Source: Myxococcales bacterium (GTDB lineage Bacteria > Myxococcota_A > Polyangia > Polyangiales > Polyangiaceae). Taken from it: 46,706 bases of DNA. How positions within the stretch are numbered: position 1 is the stretch's first letter; every line of letters starts with the position of its first letter. The DNA lies in the NCBI GenBank assembly GCA_016794325.1, contig JAEUKG010000018.1, positions 1-46,706 on the forward strand, given 5' to 3'. The notes under the pieces were generated by a model. That model was not told the origin of the DNA. It ran no database searches and saw only the letters and a list, made by a program, of their open reading frames with translations. The translations under genes were made by a program, and so were the position numbers. This document shows positions 14,915 through 24,085 of this stretch, piece by piece.

Positions 14915-16282
14915 TCACTCACGCGGGGCGAGCTTGTAGCGTTCGAGCTTGCGGTAGAGCGTCGACCGATCGATCCCGAGGATGCGCGTGGCCTCGGTCT
15001 TGTTCCAGCTCACCGCGTCCATGACCCGCTCGATGTACCGGCGCTCGACCTCCTCGAGCGTGACGAGCTCGCGCGGGTCGCCGCTGGTGACGAGCACGTC
15101 GGTGGACTGGTAGCTCCGGATGCGCGGCGGGAGATCGTCGACGGCGACCTGCTCGAAGCGCGCGAGCGCGACCGCGCGCTCCATCGCGTTCTGGAGCTCG
15201 CGCACGTTGCCCGGCCAGGAGTAGTCGAGGAGCTTCGCCGCGGCCTCGGACGAGAGGCCGGCGACCGTCTTCTTGTGGCGCTCCGCGAAGCGGGCGACGA
15301 ACGTCTGCGCGAGATCGAGGACGTCGCGGCCGCGCGCGCGCAGAGGCGGGAGCTCGAGGTGGACGACGTCGATGCGGTGGAAGAGGTCTTCGCGAAAGCG
15401 CTTCTCGGCGACGAGCGACGCGAGGTCTTGGTTCGTCGAGGCGACGAGGCGGGCGTCGAAGGGGACCTCGGCGTCGCTCCCCACCGGGCGCACGGTGCGC
15501 CCCTCGAGCGCGCGGAGGAGCTTGGCCTGCATCCCGAGGGGCAGCTCGCCGATCTCGTCGAGGAGGAGCGTGCCCCCCGACGCCTCGGCGAAGAGGCCCT
15601 TGCGCGCGCTGCGGGCGTCGGTGAACGCCCCCTTCACGTGGCCGAAGAGCTCGCTCTCGAGGAGCGCCTCCGGGAGGGCCGCGCAGTTCACCGCGACGAG
15701 CGGGCCCGCCGAGCGGCGGCTTCGCTCGTGGATCGCGCGCGCCACGAGCTCCTTGCCTGAGCCGCTCTCCCCGGTGACGAGGACGGTCGCGTCGGTCGGC
15801 GAGACGCGATCGATCAGATCGAACACCTGGAGCATCGCGGGCGACGACCCCACGAAGCTCCCGAAGCCGTCGGCGGCGGCCCGGCGCGTGCGCAGCGCTC
15901 GAACCTCGTCCTCGAGGCGCCGATGGCGGATCGCTCGCTCCAGCGTGAGCGCGAGCTGCTCGGCGTTGAACGGCTTGGTGATGAAGTCGAACGCCCCCGC
16001 GCGGAGCGTCGCGACCGCCGTCTCCATGCTGCCGAAGCCTGTGACGACGACGACCGGGATCGCGGGCCGGTTGGAGACGACCCGATCGCACAGCTCGACG
16101 CCGCTCATCCCCCGCAGGTTCAGGTCGGTGACCACCGCGTCGAAGTCGCCGTCGAGGACGAGGGCGTAGGCCTCGTCGGCCGACTCCCGGGTCGTCACGT
16201 CGAAGCCGCGCTTCCCCAGGGCGCGCGCGAGCTCGCGACACATGTCGGCGTCGTCGTCGACCACCAGGATGCGACCTGTCAT
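14915..16282 (-). CDS. NtrC-family sigma54-dependent response regulator
   Basis: 455 residues. Receiver domain (1-115) with acidic pair Asp10/Asp11, phospho-acceptor Asp53 (VVTDLNLRG), Thr81 and Lys103. AAA+ domain with Walker A GESGSGKE (171-178), Walker B GTLLLDEI (237-244), and RIDVVHLELPPLRARG; the sigma54-contact loop reads GAFTDA (218-223) instead of GAFTGA. A Fis-type helix-turn-helix ends the protein (WNKTEATRILGIDRSTLYRKL). It activates transcription by remodelling sigma54 polymerase. ATG 16282 overlaps the kinase stop in ATGA, so the pair is one operon. Targets are unknown. Confidence 0.95.
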   Translation of the reverse strand: MTGRILVVDDDADMCRELARALGKRGFDVTTRESADEAYALVLDGDFDAVVTDLNLRGMSGVELCDRVVSNRPAIPVVVVTGFGSMETAVATLRAGAFDFITKPFNAEQLALTLERAIRHRRLEDEVRALRTRRAAADGFGSFVGSSPAMLQVFDLIDRVSPTDATVLVTGESGSGKELVARAIHERSRRSAGPLVAVNCAALPEALLESELFGHVKGAFTDARSARKGLFAEASGGTLLLDEIGELPLGMQAKLLRALEGRTVRPVGSDAEVPFDARLVASTNQDLASLVAEKRFREDLFHRIDVVHLELPPLRARGRDVLDLAQTFVARFAERHKKTVAGLSSEAAAKLLDYSWPGNVRELQNAMERAVALARFEQVAVDDLPPRIRSYQSTDVLVTSGDPRELVTLEEVERRYIERVMDAVSWNKTEATRILGIDRSTLYRKLERYKLAPRE

Positions 16283-17670
16283 GACAACCTCGGTAGGTAT
16301 AGTGAGAAGGTGCTGCCGCGGCCGGCTTCGCTCGCCGCGTCGATCGCGCCGCCGTGGTCGCGCGCGATGTCCGCGGCCACCGTGAGCCCGAGCCCGGTCC
16401 CGGCGCCCGGGGGCTTCGTCGTGTAGAACGGCTCGAAGATGCGGGCGAGCGCGTCCTCGGTGAGGCCGACGCCTCGGTCGACGACCCGGATCATGGCGAC
16501 CGGTCCGACCTGCGGCAGCGGCCGGCCCTCGGGCGCGCGCTCGGCCACGTCGACGACGATCTCGAGGTCACCGCCTTCGGGCATCGCTTGGACTCCGTTG
16601 ACCACGAGGTTGGTCACCGCCTGCTCCAGGTACTCCGCGTCGCCGAGCACGAGCGCGTCGTGACGGACGGTCACCCGCAGGTGGACCCCGTGCTTCTCTG
16701 CCAGCGAGCGGAGGAGCTGCATCGAACGCTCGGCGACGGCGGAGAGGCGCACCTCGCCGCGCGCTCCCGCGCTCCGCCGCGAGAAGTCGAGGAGCTGGGT
16801 CACGAGGCGCCGCATCTTCTCCACTTGCGCGAGGATGACGCCCCCGGCCTCGCGCGCCTCGTCCGGTGAGGAGTCTTCGGTGGCGAGCGCTTGGCCGCGG
16901 ATGAGGAGCACGGCGAGCGGCGTGCCCAGCTCGTGCGCGAGGCTGGACGCGAGCGTGCCGACCGTCCGGAGCCGGTCGAGGTGGCGGAGCTGCTCCAGCG
17001 TCTCGACGCGCGCGGTGGACTCGGCCTCGGCGCGCCGCTGCGCCTCGGCGATGCGGTCGCACATCACGTCGAGCTCGCGCTCGAGCGCCCCGATCTCGTC
17101 GCCCGTCGTCGGCGCCAGCCGCTGCGAGAGGTCCCCCGCGCCGACGCGCCGGGCCAGGCCGACGACGCGCTGGAGGGGCCGACCGATCAGCGCCCCGCCG
17201 AGGACGATCGCCAGCCCGGCGGCCGCGACCGCGAGCGCCGCCGCGACCGCGAGCTCCGCGCGGAGTTGCTCCCGGAGCACCGCGCCCTCGTCCATCACGC
17301 CGCGGCTCACCTCCAGGGTGCCGCCGCCACCGCCGACCCGGACGGGCAGCGTCGCCCGGACCACGCGCCCCTCCGGAGTGGTCGCGGTCTCGACGTGGTC
17401 GGCGGGGGCGATCTCGCGCGACCAGCGGAGGGTGACGTCCCCGCGCCGCCGTTGGAGCACCTGGAGCAGGTCGAGCGCCCGCTCCTCGCCGTCGCGCGCC
17501 CACGTGGCGACGAGGACCTCACGCAGATCTTCGCCCAGCTCGCGCGTGTCCGTCTCCACGCTGCGCGAGACCGCTCGGGCCTCGGCGCGCGCGGCGACGT
17601 AGCCGTACACCCCGAGGAGGGCGACGCTCACCACGAAGAAGAGGGCCGCGAACTTCGCGACGACTTTCAA
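16279..17670 (-). CDS. Membrane sensor histidine kinase (HAMP, HisKA, HATPase_c)
   Basis: 463 residues. Two membrane helices (about 7-25 and 139-162) bracket a periplasmic sensor of roughly 110 residues with no recognised fold. A HAMP segment follows (RPLQRVVGLARRVGAGDLSQRL), then the H-box SLAHELGTPLA with His246, N-box EQAVTNLVVNGVQAM, G1 DRGVGLTEDALARIFEPFYTT split across the lid, and G2 GTGLGLTVAADIARDHGG. It should autophosphorylate and pass phosphate to Asp53 of the overlapping response regulator. It belongs to the NtrB/ZraS-like class that partners sigma54 activators. The signal sensed is unknown. Confidence 0.95.
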   Translation of the reverse strand: MKVVAKFAALFFVVSVALLGVYGYVAARAEARAVSRSVETDTRELGEDLREVLVATWARDGEERALDLLQVLQRRRGDVTLRWSREIAPADHVETATTPEGRVVRATLPVRVGGGGGTLEVSRGVMDEGAVLREQLRAELAVAAALAVAAAGLAIVLGGALIGRPLQRVVGLARRVGAGDLSQRLAPTTGDEIGALERELDVMCDRIAEAQRRAEAESTARVETLEQLRHLDRLRTVGTLASSLAHELGTPLAVLLIRGQALATEDSSPDEAREAGGVILAQVEKMRRLVTQLLDFSRRSAGARGEVRLSAVAERSMQLLRSLAEKHGVHLRVTVRHDALVLGDAEYLEQAVTNLVVNGVQAMPEGGDLEIVVDVAERAPEGRPLPQVGPVAMIRVVDRGVGLTEDALARIFEPFYTTKPPGAGTGLGLTVAADIARDHGGAIDAASEAGRGSTFSLYLPRLS

Positions 17671-17742
17671 GCTCGAGTTTACCTAAGCCCCACCCCGAGG
17701 TGAGGCAAGGCCAGGCGCGCGTTCAGGCGCCCGCCCGCGCCC

Positions 17743-18906
17743 TCAGGGGGCTACGGACGCCCACGCGGCGTCGCCGGAGCTCATCTGTCCAAGCCAGGTG
17801 AAGAGCCCGACGCCGCCGGCGGTGTATTTCGCCGGATCGCCGAGCATGGTGTGGCTCGCGCCCGGAACCACGAAGTGCCGGTAGTTCGGGAGCGGCGTGA
17901 GGACGTCGGCGTTGAGCTTCTCGAGCGCGGCCTGGAAGTCGGCAGGCTGGAGCTGGAAATAGGTGCGGATGGTCTGATCTTGCTGGGACGAGAGCAGCGC
18001 CATCCGGTCCTTGGGGTACTTCTGGGCGACCGCCTTCGGGAAGAGCGACAGGTCGTCCTTGCACGCGGCGCCGCAGATGGGGCCGGCCACGGCGTCGAGC
18101 TTCCAGCTGTCGAACCACGCGCCGCGGAGGCCGGGGTTGATCGAGTTGCCGATGAAGAGCGGGAGCGAGTCGTCGACCAGCATCATGTTCGTGTCGGGCC
18201 ACGCCGCGCGGAACGTCGGGTAGTTGAAGAGCGCCCCGCCGCCCCCGGCGCTCGAGCCCGTCACCATCACCTGCGACGGCTTCTTGAACGTGGCCACGAG
18301 GCGCTTCAGGTACGCGGTGACGTTGGCGTGCCCTTTGTGGTGGATTTGTTTGCTCTTTCCGCCGTTCGCGTAGGTGTTCACCGTGTCGCCCGTGTGCACG
18401 TCGCCGGTGCAATAGGGGATGAAGACGGTGTTGTAGTCCTTGAACGGGTTCTCCGCGGACTTGTGATCCATCACCGAGCCGGCGAACCCGCTCCGCGACG
18501 CGGCGGTGAACTGCGCCTGCCCGAACGGGCCGTGGGTCGACGTGTTCAGCTCGACGCAGGTGAAGTAGTCCCAACACGCGCCGCCGCCGTTGAAGAACAC
18601 GAGCAGCTTGTCGCTAGACGGGTTCGGATAGACTCCGATGCCGGTCTTGGTCCCGTCGTCGCACGCCGAGTCGGGGAAATCGACGAAGGTCCAGGTGTTG
18701 GCCGGAGCGTCGATGGGGGCGCCATCGCCCGAGCCGGAGTCCCCGCTCGATCCGCCGTCGCCGCCGGCGCCGTCGGCGGTCGCGCCCGCGTCGTTGCCGC
18801 CGCCGCCGGGGTTCGTGACGGTGGCGGGGTCGCTGCTGCACCCCTGCGCGGCGACGAGGCAGGCGAGCGAGCCGAGGGCGAGGACGAGCGGGAGAGCGCG
18901 ACGCAT
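17743..18906 (-). CDS. Pectinacetylesterase/Notum-family lipoprotein
   Basis: 387 residues. The signal ends at Cys23 (LVAAQG-C), followed by a Gly/Ser/Asp-rich linker (30-66). The alpha/beta-hydrolase part has FFNGGGACWDYFTC (104-117), the family-typical YCTGDVHTGD (165-174), and nucleophile Ser219 in GSSAGG; His in PGASHTMLG near the C-terminus completes a plausible triad. Known relatives remove acetyl or acyl groups from polysaccharides or proteins, so a surface esterase is likely; the substrate is not known. It lies upstream of the kinase operon on the same strand with a 72-base gap. Confidence 0.85.
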   Translation of the reverse strand: MRRALPLVLALGSLACLVAAQGCSSDPATVTNPGGGGNDAGATADGAGGDGGSSGDSGSGDGAPIDAPANTWTFVDFPDSACDDGTKTGIGVYPNPSSDKLLVFFNGGGACWDYFTCVELNTSTHGPFGQAQFTAASRSGFAGSVMDHKSAENPFKDYNTVFIPYCTGDVHTGDTVNTYANGGKSKQIHHKGHANVTAYLKRLVATFKKPSQVMVTGSSAGGGGALFNYPTFRAAWPDTNMMLVDDSLPLFIGNSINPGLRGAWFDSWKLDAVAGPICGAACKDDLSLFPKAVAQKYPKDRMALLSSQQDQTIRTYFQLQPADFQAALEKLNADVLTPLPNYRHFVVPGASHTMLGDPAKYTAGGVGLFTWLGQMSSGDAAWASVAP

Positions 18907-18943
18907 GGGCGTCAGCCTACCACCGGCGCGCGCCGCGCGCCGC

Positions 18944-19585
18944 TTAGACGACCGGCCGCGGCACGAGGGCGTGCTCCACGCGATCGAGGCGGAACTGCCG
19001 CGACTCGCCCTTGTCGAGGTCGTCGCAGTTGAGCAGCGTGACGCTGCGCTCGAGCACGACGCTCACGATGCGGACGAGGCGGGTTGTGACCTCGCCGTTC
19101 GCGCCCCGGTAACGGATGCGCACCGGCTGGCGCTCGAACCAAGCGCGCTCGATCGCGGCCCGCACGCCGGGCGGCGCCGGCAGCGCCGGGACGCCGGTGA
19201 CCTTGAGCTCGCTCATCAGCTCGACCAGCTCCCGTTGGGCCGAGCCCGACAGCGCGCCGCGCACCTTGTCGAGGGCCCCCTGGAGGGTGTCCGAGAACGG
19301 GATCATCCGCAGCTCGGTGACCCAACGCCCCGCCGTGAGGAGGAGGGCGGCTTCGCGGGCGGTGAAGTTCACCGGGGGCAGGGTGTAGTTGCGCTCGAGG
19401 GCGTAGCCGCCGCCGCGGCCGCGATCCGCCTGCACGGGCAGGGACGCGTCGCGGAGCGCGTCGAGGTCGCGGTAGATCGTGCGGACCGTGACCCCGAAGC
19501 GCTCCGCCATCGCCTCCGCGGTGATGCCGCTGCGGCGGGAGCGCATGAGCTCCACGATCGCGAAGAGGCGCGCTTGGCGTCGCAC
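18944..19585 (-). CDS. WYL-domain transcriptional regulator (YafY/HTH_11 type)
   Basis: 213 residues from GTG 19585. An N-terminal HTH_11 winged helix (RQARLFAIVELMRSRRSGIT, then VTVRTIYRDLDALRDASLPV) is followed by the linker GGGYALERNYTLPPVNFTAREAALL in pieces and a C-terminal WYL-like beta fold (PVRIRYRGANGEVTTRLVRIV). The exact W-Y-L triplet is not preserved, as in many members. It lacks the long WCX extension of bigger relatives. A TGACA/TGTCA palindrome lies 12 bases before the start, suggesting autoregulation. Downstream of panE on the same strand. Confidence 0.85.
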   Translation of the reverse strand: MRRQARLFAIVELMRSRRSGITAEAMAERFGVTVRTIYRDLDALRDASLPVQADRGRGGGYALERNYTLPPVNFTAREAALLLTAGRWVTELRMIPFSDTLQGALDKVRGALSGSAQRELVELMSELKVTGVPALPAPPGVRAAIERAWFERQPVRIRYRGANGEVTTRLVRIVSVVLERSVTLLNCDDLDKGESRQFRLDRVEHALVPRPVV

Positions 19586-19596
19586 GACGTCAAAGC

Positions 19597-19612
19597 TGAC
19601 ACGAACCTGTCA
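19597..19612. promoter_or_regulatory. TGACA-N6-TGTCA inverted repeat, candidate operator of the WYL regulator
   Basis: A perfect 5-base inverted repeat with a 6-base spacer sits in the 44-base gap between panE and the WYL gene, just upstream of the regulator start. Position and symmetry fit autoregulation; binding is inferred. Confidence 0.45.
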
Positions 19613-19629
19613 CCCGGTAAAGGCCGCGC

Positions 19630-20655
19630 TCAGCCGGCCGCGAGGGCGCGCCAGAGGGCTTCGGCGGACATCTTCGGGGAGCCGGCGCGCTCGGCTTCGA
19701 CCCGGTGCACCAGCTCCACCACCCGCGCGTTGACGGGTGCGGCCAGCCCGTGGCGCTGCGCCAGCGCCACGATCTCGCCGTTGAGGTAGTCGACCTCGGT
19801 GAGGCGGCGCTTGTCGAGGTCCTCCCACATCGACGATCGGGCCTCGGGATCGACCGCGAGCTGGGCCCTCGCCGCCACGCGGAAGAGCGGCGAAGGGAGC
19901 GCGAGGACCCAGGGGAAGACGCGCGGCGGCAGCGGGCCGAGCCTCGCCATGGGCATGCCCGCGGCCCGGATCACGCCGATCGCCTCCTTCATGAGCGCGC
20001 GGACGACGCGCCGGTATCCTGTTAGGTATAGTATGTCGCGGGTCGGGGCCCCCGAGAGCGCGCTCACGCAGTTCGCGACGTTCATCACGAGCTTCGACCA
20101 CTGGAGCGGCCGCACGTCGGCGGGGGTCTCCACCGTCGTCCCCGCGTCGATGAGGGCGCGTACGAGCGCTCGGGCGCGCGAGTCGGCGCTCGCCTCGATC
20201 ACCAGGTGCCCGGTCGTCGCGCGCCGGAATCGGCCTCCGCCCTGGGAGATCACGTTGAAGCCCACGATGCCGCCGAGGACGACGTGGCTCGGCAGCCCCG
20301 CCCGGAGGACGTCGGCGTTGCCGACCCCGTTCTGCAGGCTCACCACCACCCGCGGCGTCGCGAGCGTCTTCGCGAGCGTCTCGGCGACCTCACGGGTCTG
20401 CGCGCTCTTCACGCAGCAGAGGACGACGTCGCGGTCGGCGAGGGCTTCGGGCTCGACCCCGTAGCGCACGGCCTCGGGAGCCACCGCGTGGCGGCTCCCG
20501 TCCATGTCGGCGATGGTGAGGCCCGCGGTCGCGATCTCCCGAGCCAGACGCTCCCGTCCCACCATCACCACGTCGTGTCCGCTCGCGGTGAGGCGGCCCC
20601 CCAGCCAGGTGCCGATCGAGCCAGCCCCGATCACGCCGATGCGGACCTCACCCAT
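19630..20655 (-). CDS. panE: 2-dehydropantoate 2-reductase (ketopantoate reductase)
   Basis: 341 residues. N-terminal Rossmann motif IGVIGAGSIGTWLGGRLTASGH (NADPH), KSAQT around 88-92, LQNGVGN (family signature), catalytic Lys in PLQWSKLVMNVANCVSAL, and the C-terminal signature SMWEDLDKRRLTEVDYLNGEIV split across positions about 275-297. It reduces ketopantoate to pantoate in pantothenate/CoA synthesis. Many genomes hold several PanE-like proteins acting on other 2-keto acids, and no panB/panC lies nearby, so the biosynthetic assignment is probable but not certain. Preceded on the same strand by the MCP gene (45-base gap). Confidence 0.88.
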   Translation of the reverse strand: MGEVRIGVIGAGSIGTWLGGRLTASGHDVVMVGRERLAREIATAGLTIADMDGSRHAVAPEAVRYGVEPEALADRDVVLCCVKSAQTREVAETLAKTLATPRVVVSLQNGVGNADVLRAGLPSHVVLGGIVGFNVISQGGGRFRRATTGHLVIEASADSRARALVRALIDAGTTVETPADVRPLQWSKLVMNVANCVSALSGAPTRDILYLTGYRRVVRALMKEAIGVIRAAGMPMARLGPLPPRVFPWVLALPSPLFRVAARAQLAVDPEARSSMWEDLDKRRLTEVDYLNGEIVALAQRHGLAAPVNARVVELVHRVEAERAGSPKMSAEALWRALAAG

Positions 20656-20700
20656 CCGCGGCAGAGGTAAGCCGACCTCGGCCGCTCCGTCAACCCGGCC

Positions 20701-21918
20701 TCACGCCGCGCGGCGATGGCTCGAGGCCGTCGATCGCGCCCGCTGCGCGCTCTTCGGCGCTTCGTCCCCGCGGAGCGAGAGCAAGAACTCGTCGACCTCG
20801 GCGCGCAGCATCGAGGCCTGCTCGGCGAGTCCGCCAGCCGCGCCCAGGACCTCGCCCGCGGCGTCGCCGGTGTGGCGGGCGGTGTCGACGATGGCCTCGA
20901 CGCCGCTCGTCACGAGCCGCGTGTTCTGCGCCGCGTGCTCGACCGTGGTCGCGATCTCGCGCGTCGCCGCCTCTTGCTCCTGCACCGCCGCCGAGATCGC
21001 GCCCGCCGCGCCGTCGACGCCCTCGAGGGTGACGGCGATGCTCCCGATCGCGTCGACGACCCGGGTCGTCGCGGTGCGGATCGCGCCCACCTGCTGCTCG
21101 ATCTCCAGCGTCGCGTTCGCGGTCTGCCCCGCGAGCCGCTTCACCTCGGAGGCGACCACCGCGAAGCCGCGGCCGGCCTCGCCGGCCCGCGCGGCCTCGA
21201 TCGTCGCGTTGAGGGCGAGCAGGTTCGTCTGCGAGGCGACCTCGTTGATCACCTTGACCACGCGCCCGATCTGCTGGGCCGCGTCTCGGAGCCCGCTCGC
21301 CGCGAGGTCGGCCTGCTTGCCGTTGTCGACGGCCCGCTTCGCCACCGCGCTCGCGTGGCTCGCCTGCCCGGCGATCTCGCGGATGGAGGCGCTCAACTCT
21401 TCGGCCGCGGAGGCGACCGTCTGCACGCTCTCGCTCGTGCTCTCGGAGGCGCGCGCGCTCTCGACCGAGCGCTCCTGCGTCGCCGTCGCCGCCCCCGACA
21501 GCGAGCTCGCCGAGGCTTGGAGCTCGACGGCCGCGGCGGCGACGGTCTCGGCGACCGCCTTGACCCGCTCCTCGAAGCTGTCGGCCCGGCGGGCGTTCTC
21601 GCGCTTCATCTCCGCGAGCTCGTTCGAGCGCTGGTGCATGCGGTCGATGGCGTCGTTGATGATCCCGGCGCCGCGCTTGAAGGACCCGCGCATGCCGTGC
21701 GGGAGCACCCGGCGGTAGTATTGCTCTCGCGACACGTGCTCGAGCGAGGCGCACGACTCGCGGACGTAGGCGTCGGTGAGGTCGAGGAGCCGGTTGATCG
21801 CGTGCCACAGCGGCGCGAGCTCTTCGTCGTCGTGGATGCGCATGATGCGGGGCTCGAGGTCCCCGGTCGCGGCGCGCTGGCAGACCTCGATCGCTTCGTT
21901 CACCTTCGGATCACGCAT
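20701..21918 (-). CDS. Cytosolic methyl-accepting chemotaxis protein (signalling half)
   Basis: 405 residues, no transmembrane helix. After an N-terminal helical region (1-100, possibly HAMP-like: [10 protein letters not shown]) comes a long coiled-coil with the conserved hairpin tip [20 protein letters not shown] and [18 protein letters not shown], which binds CheA/CheW. There is no ligand domain of its own. ATG 21918 lies inside the end of the preceding PAS gene (8-base overlap) behind a strong GGAGAGA site, so both proteins should be made together. Inference: the PAS protein is the sensor and this is the output module of one receptor complex. Confidence 0.92.
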   Translation of the reverse strand: MRDPKVNEAIEVCQRAATGDLEPRIMRIHDDEELAPLWHAINRLLDLTDAYVRESCASLEHVSREQYYRRVLPHGMRGSFKRGAGIINDAIDRMHQRSNELAEMKRENARRADSFEERVKAVAETVAAAAVELQASASSLSGAATATQERSVESARASESTSESVQTVASAAEELSASIREIAGQASHASAVAKRAVDNGKQADLAASGLRDAAQQIGRVVKVINEVASQTNLLALNATIEAARAGEAGRGFAVVASEVKRLAGQTANATLEIEQQVGAIRTATTRVVDAIGSIAVTLEGVDGAAGAISAAVQEQEAATREIATTVEHAAQNTRLVTSGVEAIVDTARHTGDAAGEVLGAAGGLAEQASMLRAEVDEFLLSLRGDEAPKSAQRARSTASSHRRAA

Positions 21919-22450
21919 GGCTCTCTCCTTCGAGCTGGAACATGAGCTCGTCGTACGTCGTCCCGAGCTTGCCGAGCGCCTCCGTGAGGGTCGAAGTGCC
22001 CGCGCGGATCTGGTCCGCCTTGGTCGTCTCGCGGCGCTCGGCGGCGAGGATCGCCGCGTAGAGCCCCTTCACCGTCTCCACCGCGGAGCGGCGCGGCACC
22101 CGCCGGTTGGAGTGGTACCCCGTGATGTGGCCCGCGGCGTCGAACGTCGGCGTCACGTGGGCGAAGACCCAGTAGTGATCGCCGTTCTTCGCGAGGTTCA
22201 CGACGTAGGCGAAGATCTCCTCGCCGCTCTTGATGCGATCCCAGAGGAACTTGAACACGCTCCGCGGCATCTCCGGGTGCCGGATCATGCTGTGGGGCGC
22301 GCCGAGGACCTCGTCTTCGGTGTACCCCGCGACGCGAAGGAACACGTCGTTCGCGTAGGTGATCTTTCCTTCGCGGTCGGTCTTGCTGACGATGATGTCG
22401 TCTTCCTCGAACGTCCGCTCGTGGCCCGTGGGTGTGCTCGATCGCGTCAT
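21911..22450 (-). CDS. PAS-domain protein resembling the aerotaxis receptor Aer sensor half
   Basis: 179 residues. Residues about 17-125 are a PAS domain closely following the Aer-type pattern: [74 protein letters not shown]. In Aer this domain holds FAD and reads redox state. The remaining 50 residues form a helix that ends by overlapping the MCP gene by 8 bases. No membrane segment is present. The arrangement looks like an aerotaxis receptor divided into two proteins. FAD binding is an inference from the RHPxMP and NGxxYWV signatures. Confidence 0.88.
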   Translation of the reverse strand: MTRSSTPTGHERTFEEDDIIVSKTDREGKITYANDVFLRVAGYTEDEVLGAPHSMIRHPEMPRSVFKFLWDRIKSGEEIFAYVVNLAKNGDHYWVFAHVTPTFDAAGHITGYHSNRRVPRRSAVETVKGLYAAILAAERRETTKADQIRAGTSTLTEALGKLGTTYDELMFQLEGESHA

Positions 22451-22594
22451 GCACGGCGGATGTGCACGGTGCGTGCCGCATCCATCGTCCCCTCGGAGGT
22501 CGTCACTCGCGCCGAATCCTCGATCCCGCCCCGCCCGCCACCGCCATCGCGCTGCCGCTGGAGTGTCAGCCCGCTGGCGGCGTCCGTCGCCGAT

Positions 22595-23986
22595 TCACGG
22601 CTTCGGACGCGCAAGGTCTGCGCTTTCGTCGGTGCTGTCGCATCCTGCGCTCGGGTGCTTTGCGAGATACGTGCCCAGGCTATCCCAGAGCGCGCAGAGC
22701 AACCGATCGGCCATCAGCTCGTGGCCCGGCTTGGTGAGGTGGATGAAGTCGTTCCACGCGAGGCCCTTCTTCACGAAGGTCTGGATGGACTTGGGGCCGC
22801 CCATCGCCGCGTGGAAGTCCCAGAACGCCGCCCCGCTCTCGGCGGCGATCGCCCGCAGGATGGGCACCATCGACACGATGTGTGCGTCGGGGTGCGTCGT
22901 CCCCGGTTCCATGGTGTCGGGAGGCGACATCACGAGGATCGCGACGCCGGGGAGCGCGGCGCGCAGGTCGTCGACCACGACCTTGGTCGCGCGCCGGTGG
23001 TCGGCGTCGGTGCCGTACATGTTGGTGCCGAGGTGGATGATGACGAGGTCGTAGCCGCGCCGGGTGAGCTGAGCGCGTCGGGAGGCGCCGTTCACGAGCG
23101 TCATCTGCTCCATGTTGAGCGCGCCGGTGCCGAGCGCGTCGACGACGACGCTCGGGCTCCCGCGCTCGATCGCGACCCCGAACAGGCGCACGGTGCCGTG
23201 CCCTCGCACGTGCACCTTCACCTCGTGGCCGGCGTCGGTCGTCTCGACGCGCTCGAACGCGGCCGCGGCCTCGGCGGCGCGCGCGTCGACCGATCGCACG
23301 ACCGCGCCGTCGACCTCGACGTCGAAGCGTCCGCCGTCGGGCCGCTTCATGTAGAAGAGGTCGAACCGGCTCGCGCGCCAACCGATGGGGGCGTCGGCGT
23401 CGCGCGGGTTCGTCGAGACGAAGGCGACGGCGCCCGGCGAGCTCGACTCGGAGGCGATGTTGGCGAAGCCGTAGTGGCCGTCGTACGTCTTGTGGGTCGA
23501 CACGGCGATCTGCTTGAAATCACGCCATGATCCGTCGTGTCGCACGTCGCTGTGGCGATACCACGGCCAGGGCCGCGCGAGCGCGACCCAGCCGTGCCCA
23601 GCGTCGCCGAAGCGGCCTTGGAGCTCGCGTCGGATGCGGCCGGTGGTCTCGTCGGTGGTGAGGTTGCTGTCGCCGTACATCGCCACGCGCACGTGGTCCT
23701 TCGCGACGCCACGGGCGAGGGCGGCGACGCGCCGGTAGAACGGCGCGAGCGACGCCGTGGGATCGACGATCTCGGGGATGGGGGCGTCGATGACGCTCGC
23801 GTCGCAGCGCATGGGCGCGAGCTTCTTCGGGTCGATCGGCGCGCACGCGGGCGCGCGCTCGGCCACCGCCGCCGTCCGCGCCTCGATCGGCGGCTGCTCG
23901 GTGGCGCTCGGGGTGCCACGACCCTCCGTGCACGCGGCGGCGCCGAGCGCGGCACCGACGACGAGCGCGAACGCGAGGCGGGGCAC
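22595..23986 (-). CDS. SGNH/GDSL-type esterase lipoprotein
   Basis: 463 residues from GTG 23986, the only start giving the lipoprotein signal (FALVVGAALGAAA-C, Cys19). A nearby ATG is in another frame. SGNH blocks are visible: YGDSN with Ser107 (block I), IIHLGTNMYG (block III Asn), and a C-terminal NDFIHLTKPGH giving the Asp-x-x-His pair. The region between (about 130-300) forms a beta-rich insert, as in carbohydrate esterases and AlgX/PC-esterase relatives. Likely removes acyl or acetyl groups from surface polymers. It is the first of a minus-strand run but lies 144 bases before the PAS gene. Confidence 0.82.
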   Translation of the reverse strand: MPRLAFALVVGAALGAAACTEGRGTPSATEQPPIEARTAAVAERAPACAPIDPKKLAPMRCDASVIDAPIPEIVDPTASLAPFYRRVAALARGVAKDHVRVAMYGDSNLTTDETTGRIRRELQGRFGDAGHGWVALARPWPWYRHSDVRHDGSWRDFKQIAVSTHKTYDGHYGFANIASESSSPGAVAFVSTNPRDADAPIGWRASRFDLFYMKRPDGGRFDVEVDGAVVRSVDARAAEAAAAFERVETTDAGHEVKVHVRGHGTVRLFGVAIERGSPSVVVDALGTGALNMEQMTLVNGASRRAQLTRRGYDLVIIHLGTNMYGTDADHRRATKVVVDDLRAALPGVAILVMSPPDTMEPGTTHPDAHIVSMVPILRAIAAESGAAFWDFHAAMGGPKSIQTFVKKGLAWNDFIHLTKPGHELMADRLLCALWDSLGTYLAKHPSAGCDSTDESADLARPKP

Positions 23987-24085
23987 GGCCCCATGGTAGG
24001 CGCCCGGCGCCGAAATGGCGAAATTGCGCGGGCACCGTTGATCCCGCACGCGGGTCGCGCCATCCTCGCCGGTGGGGGAGGTTCG

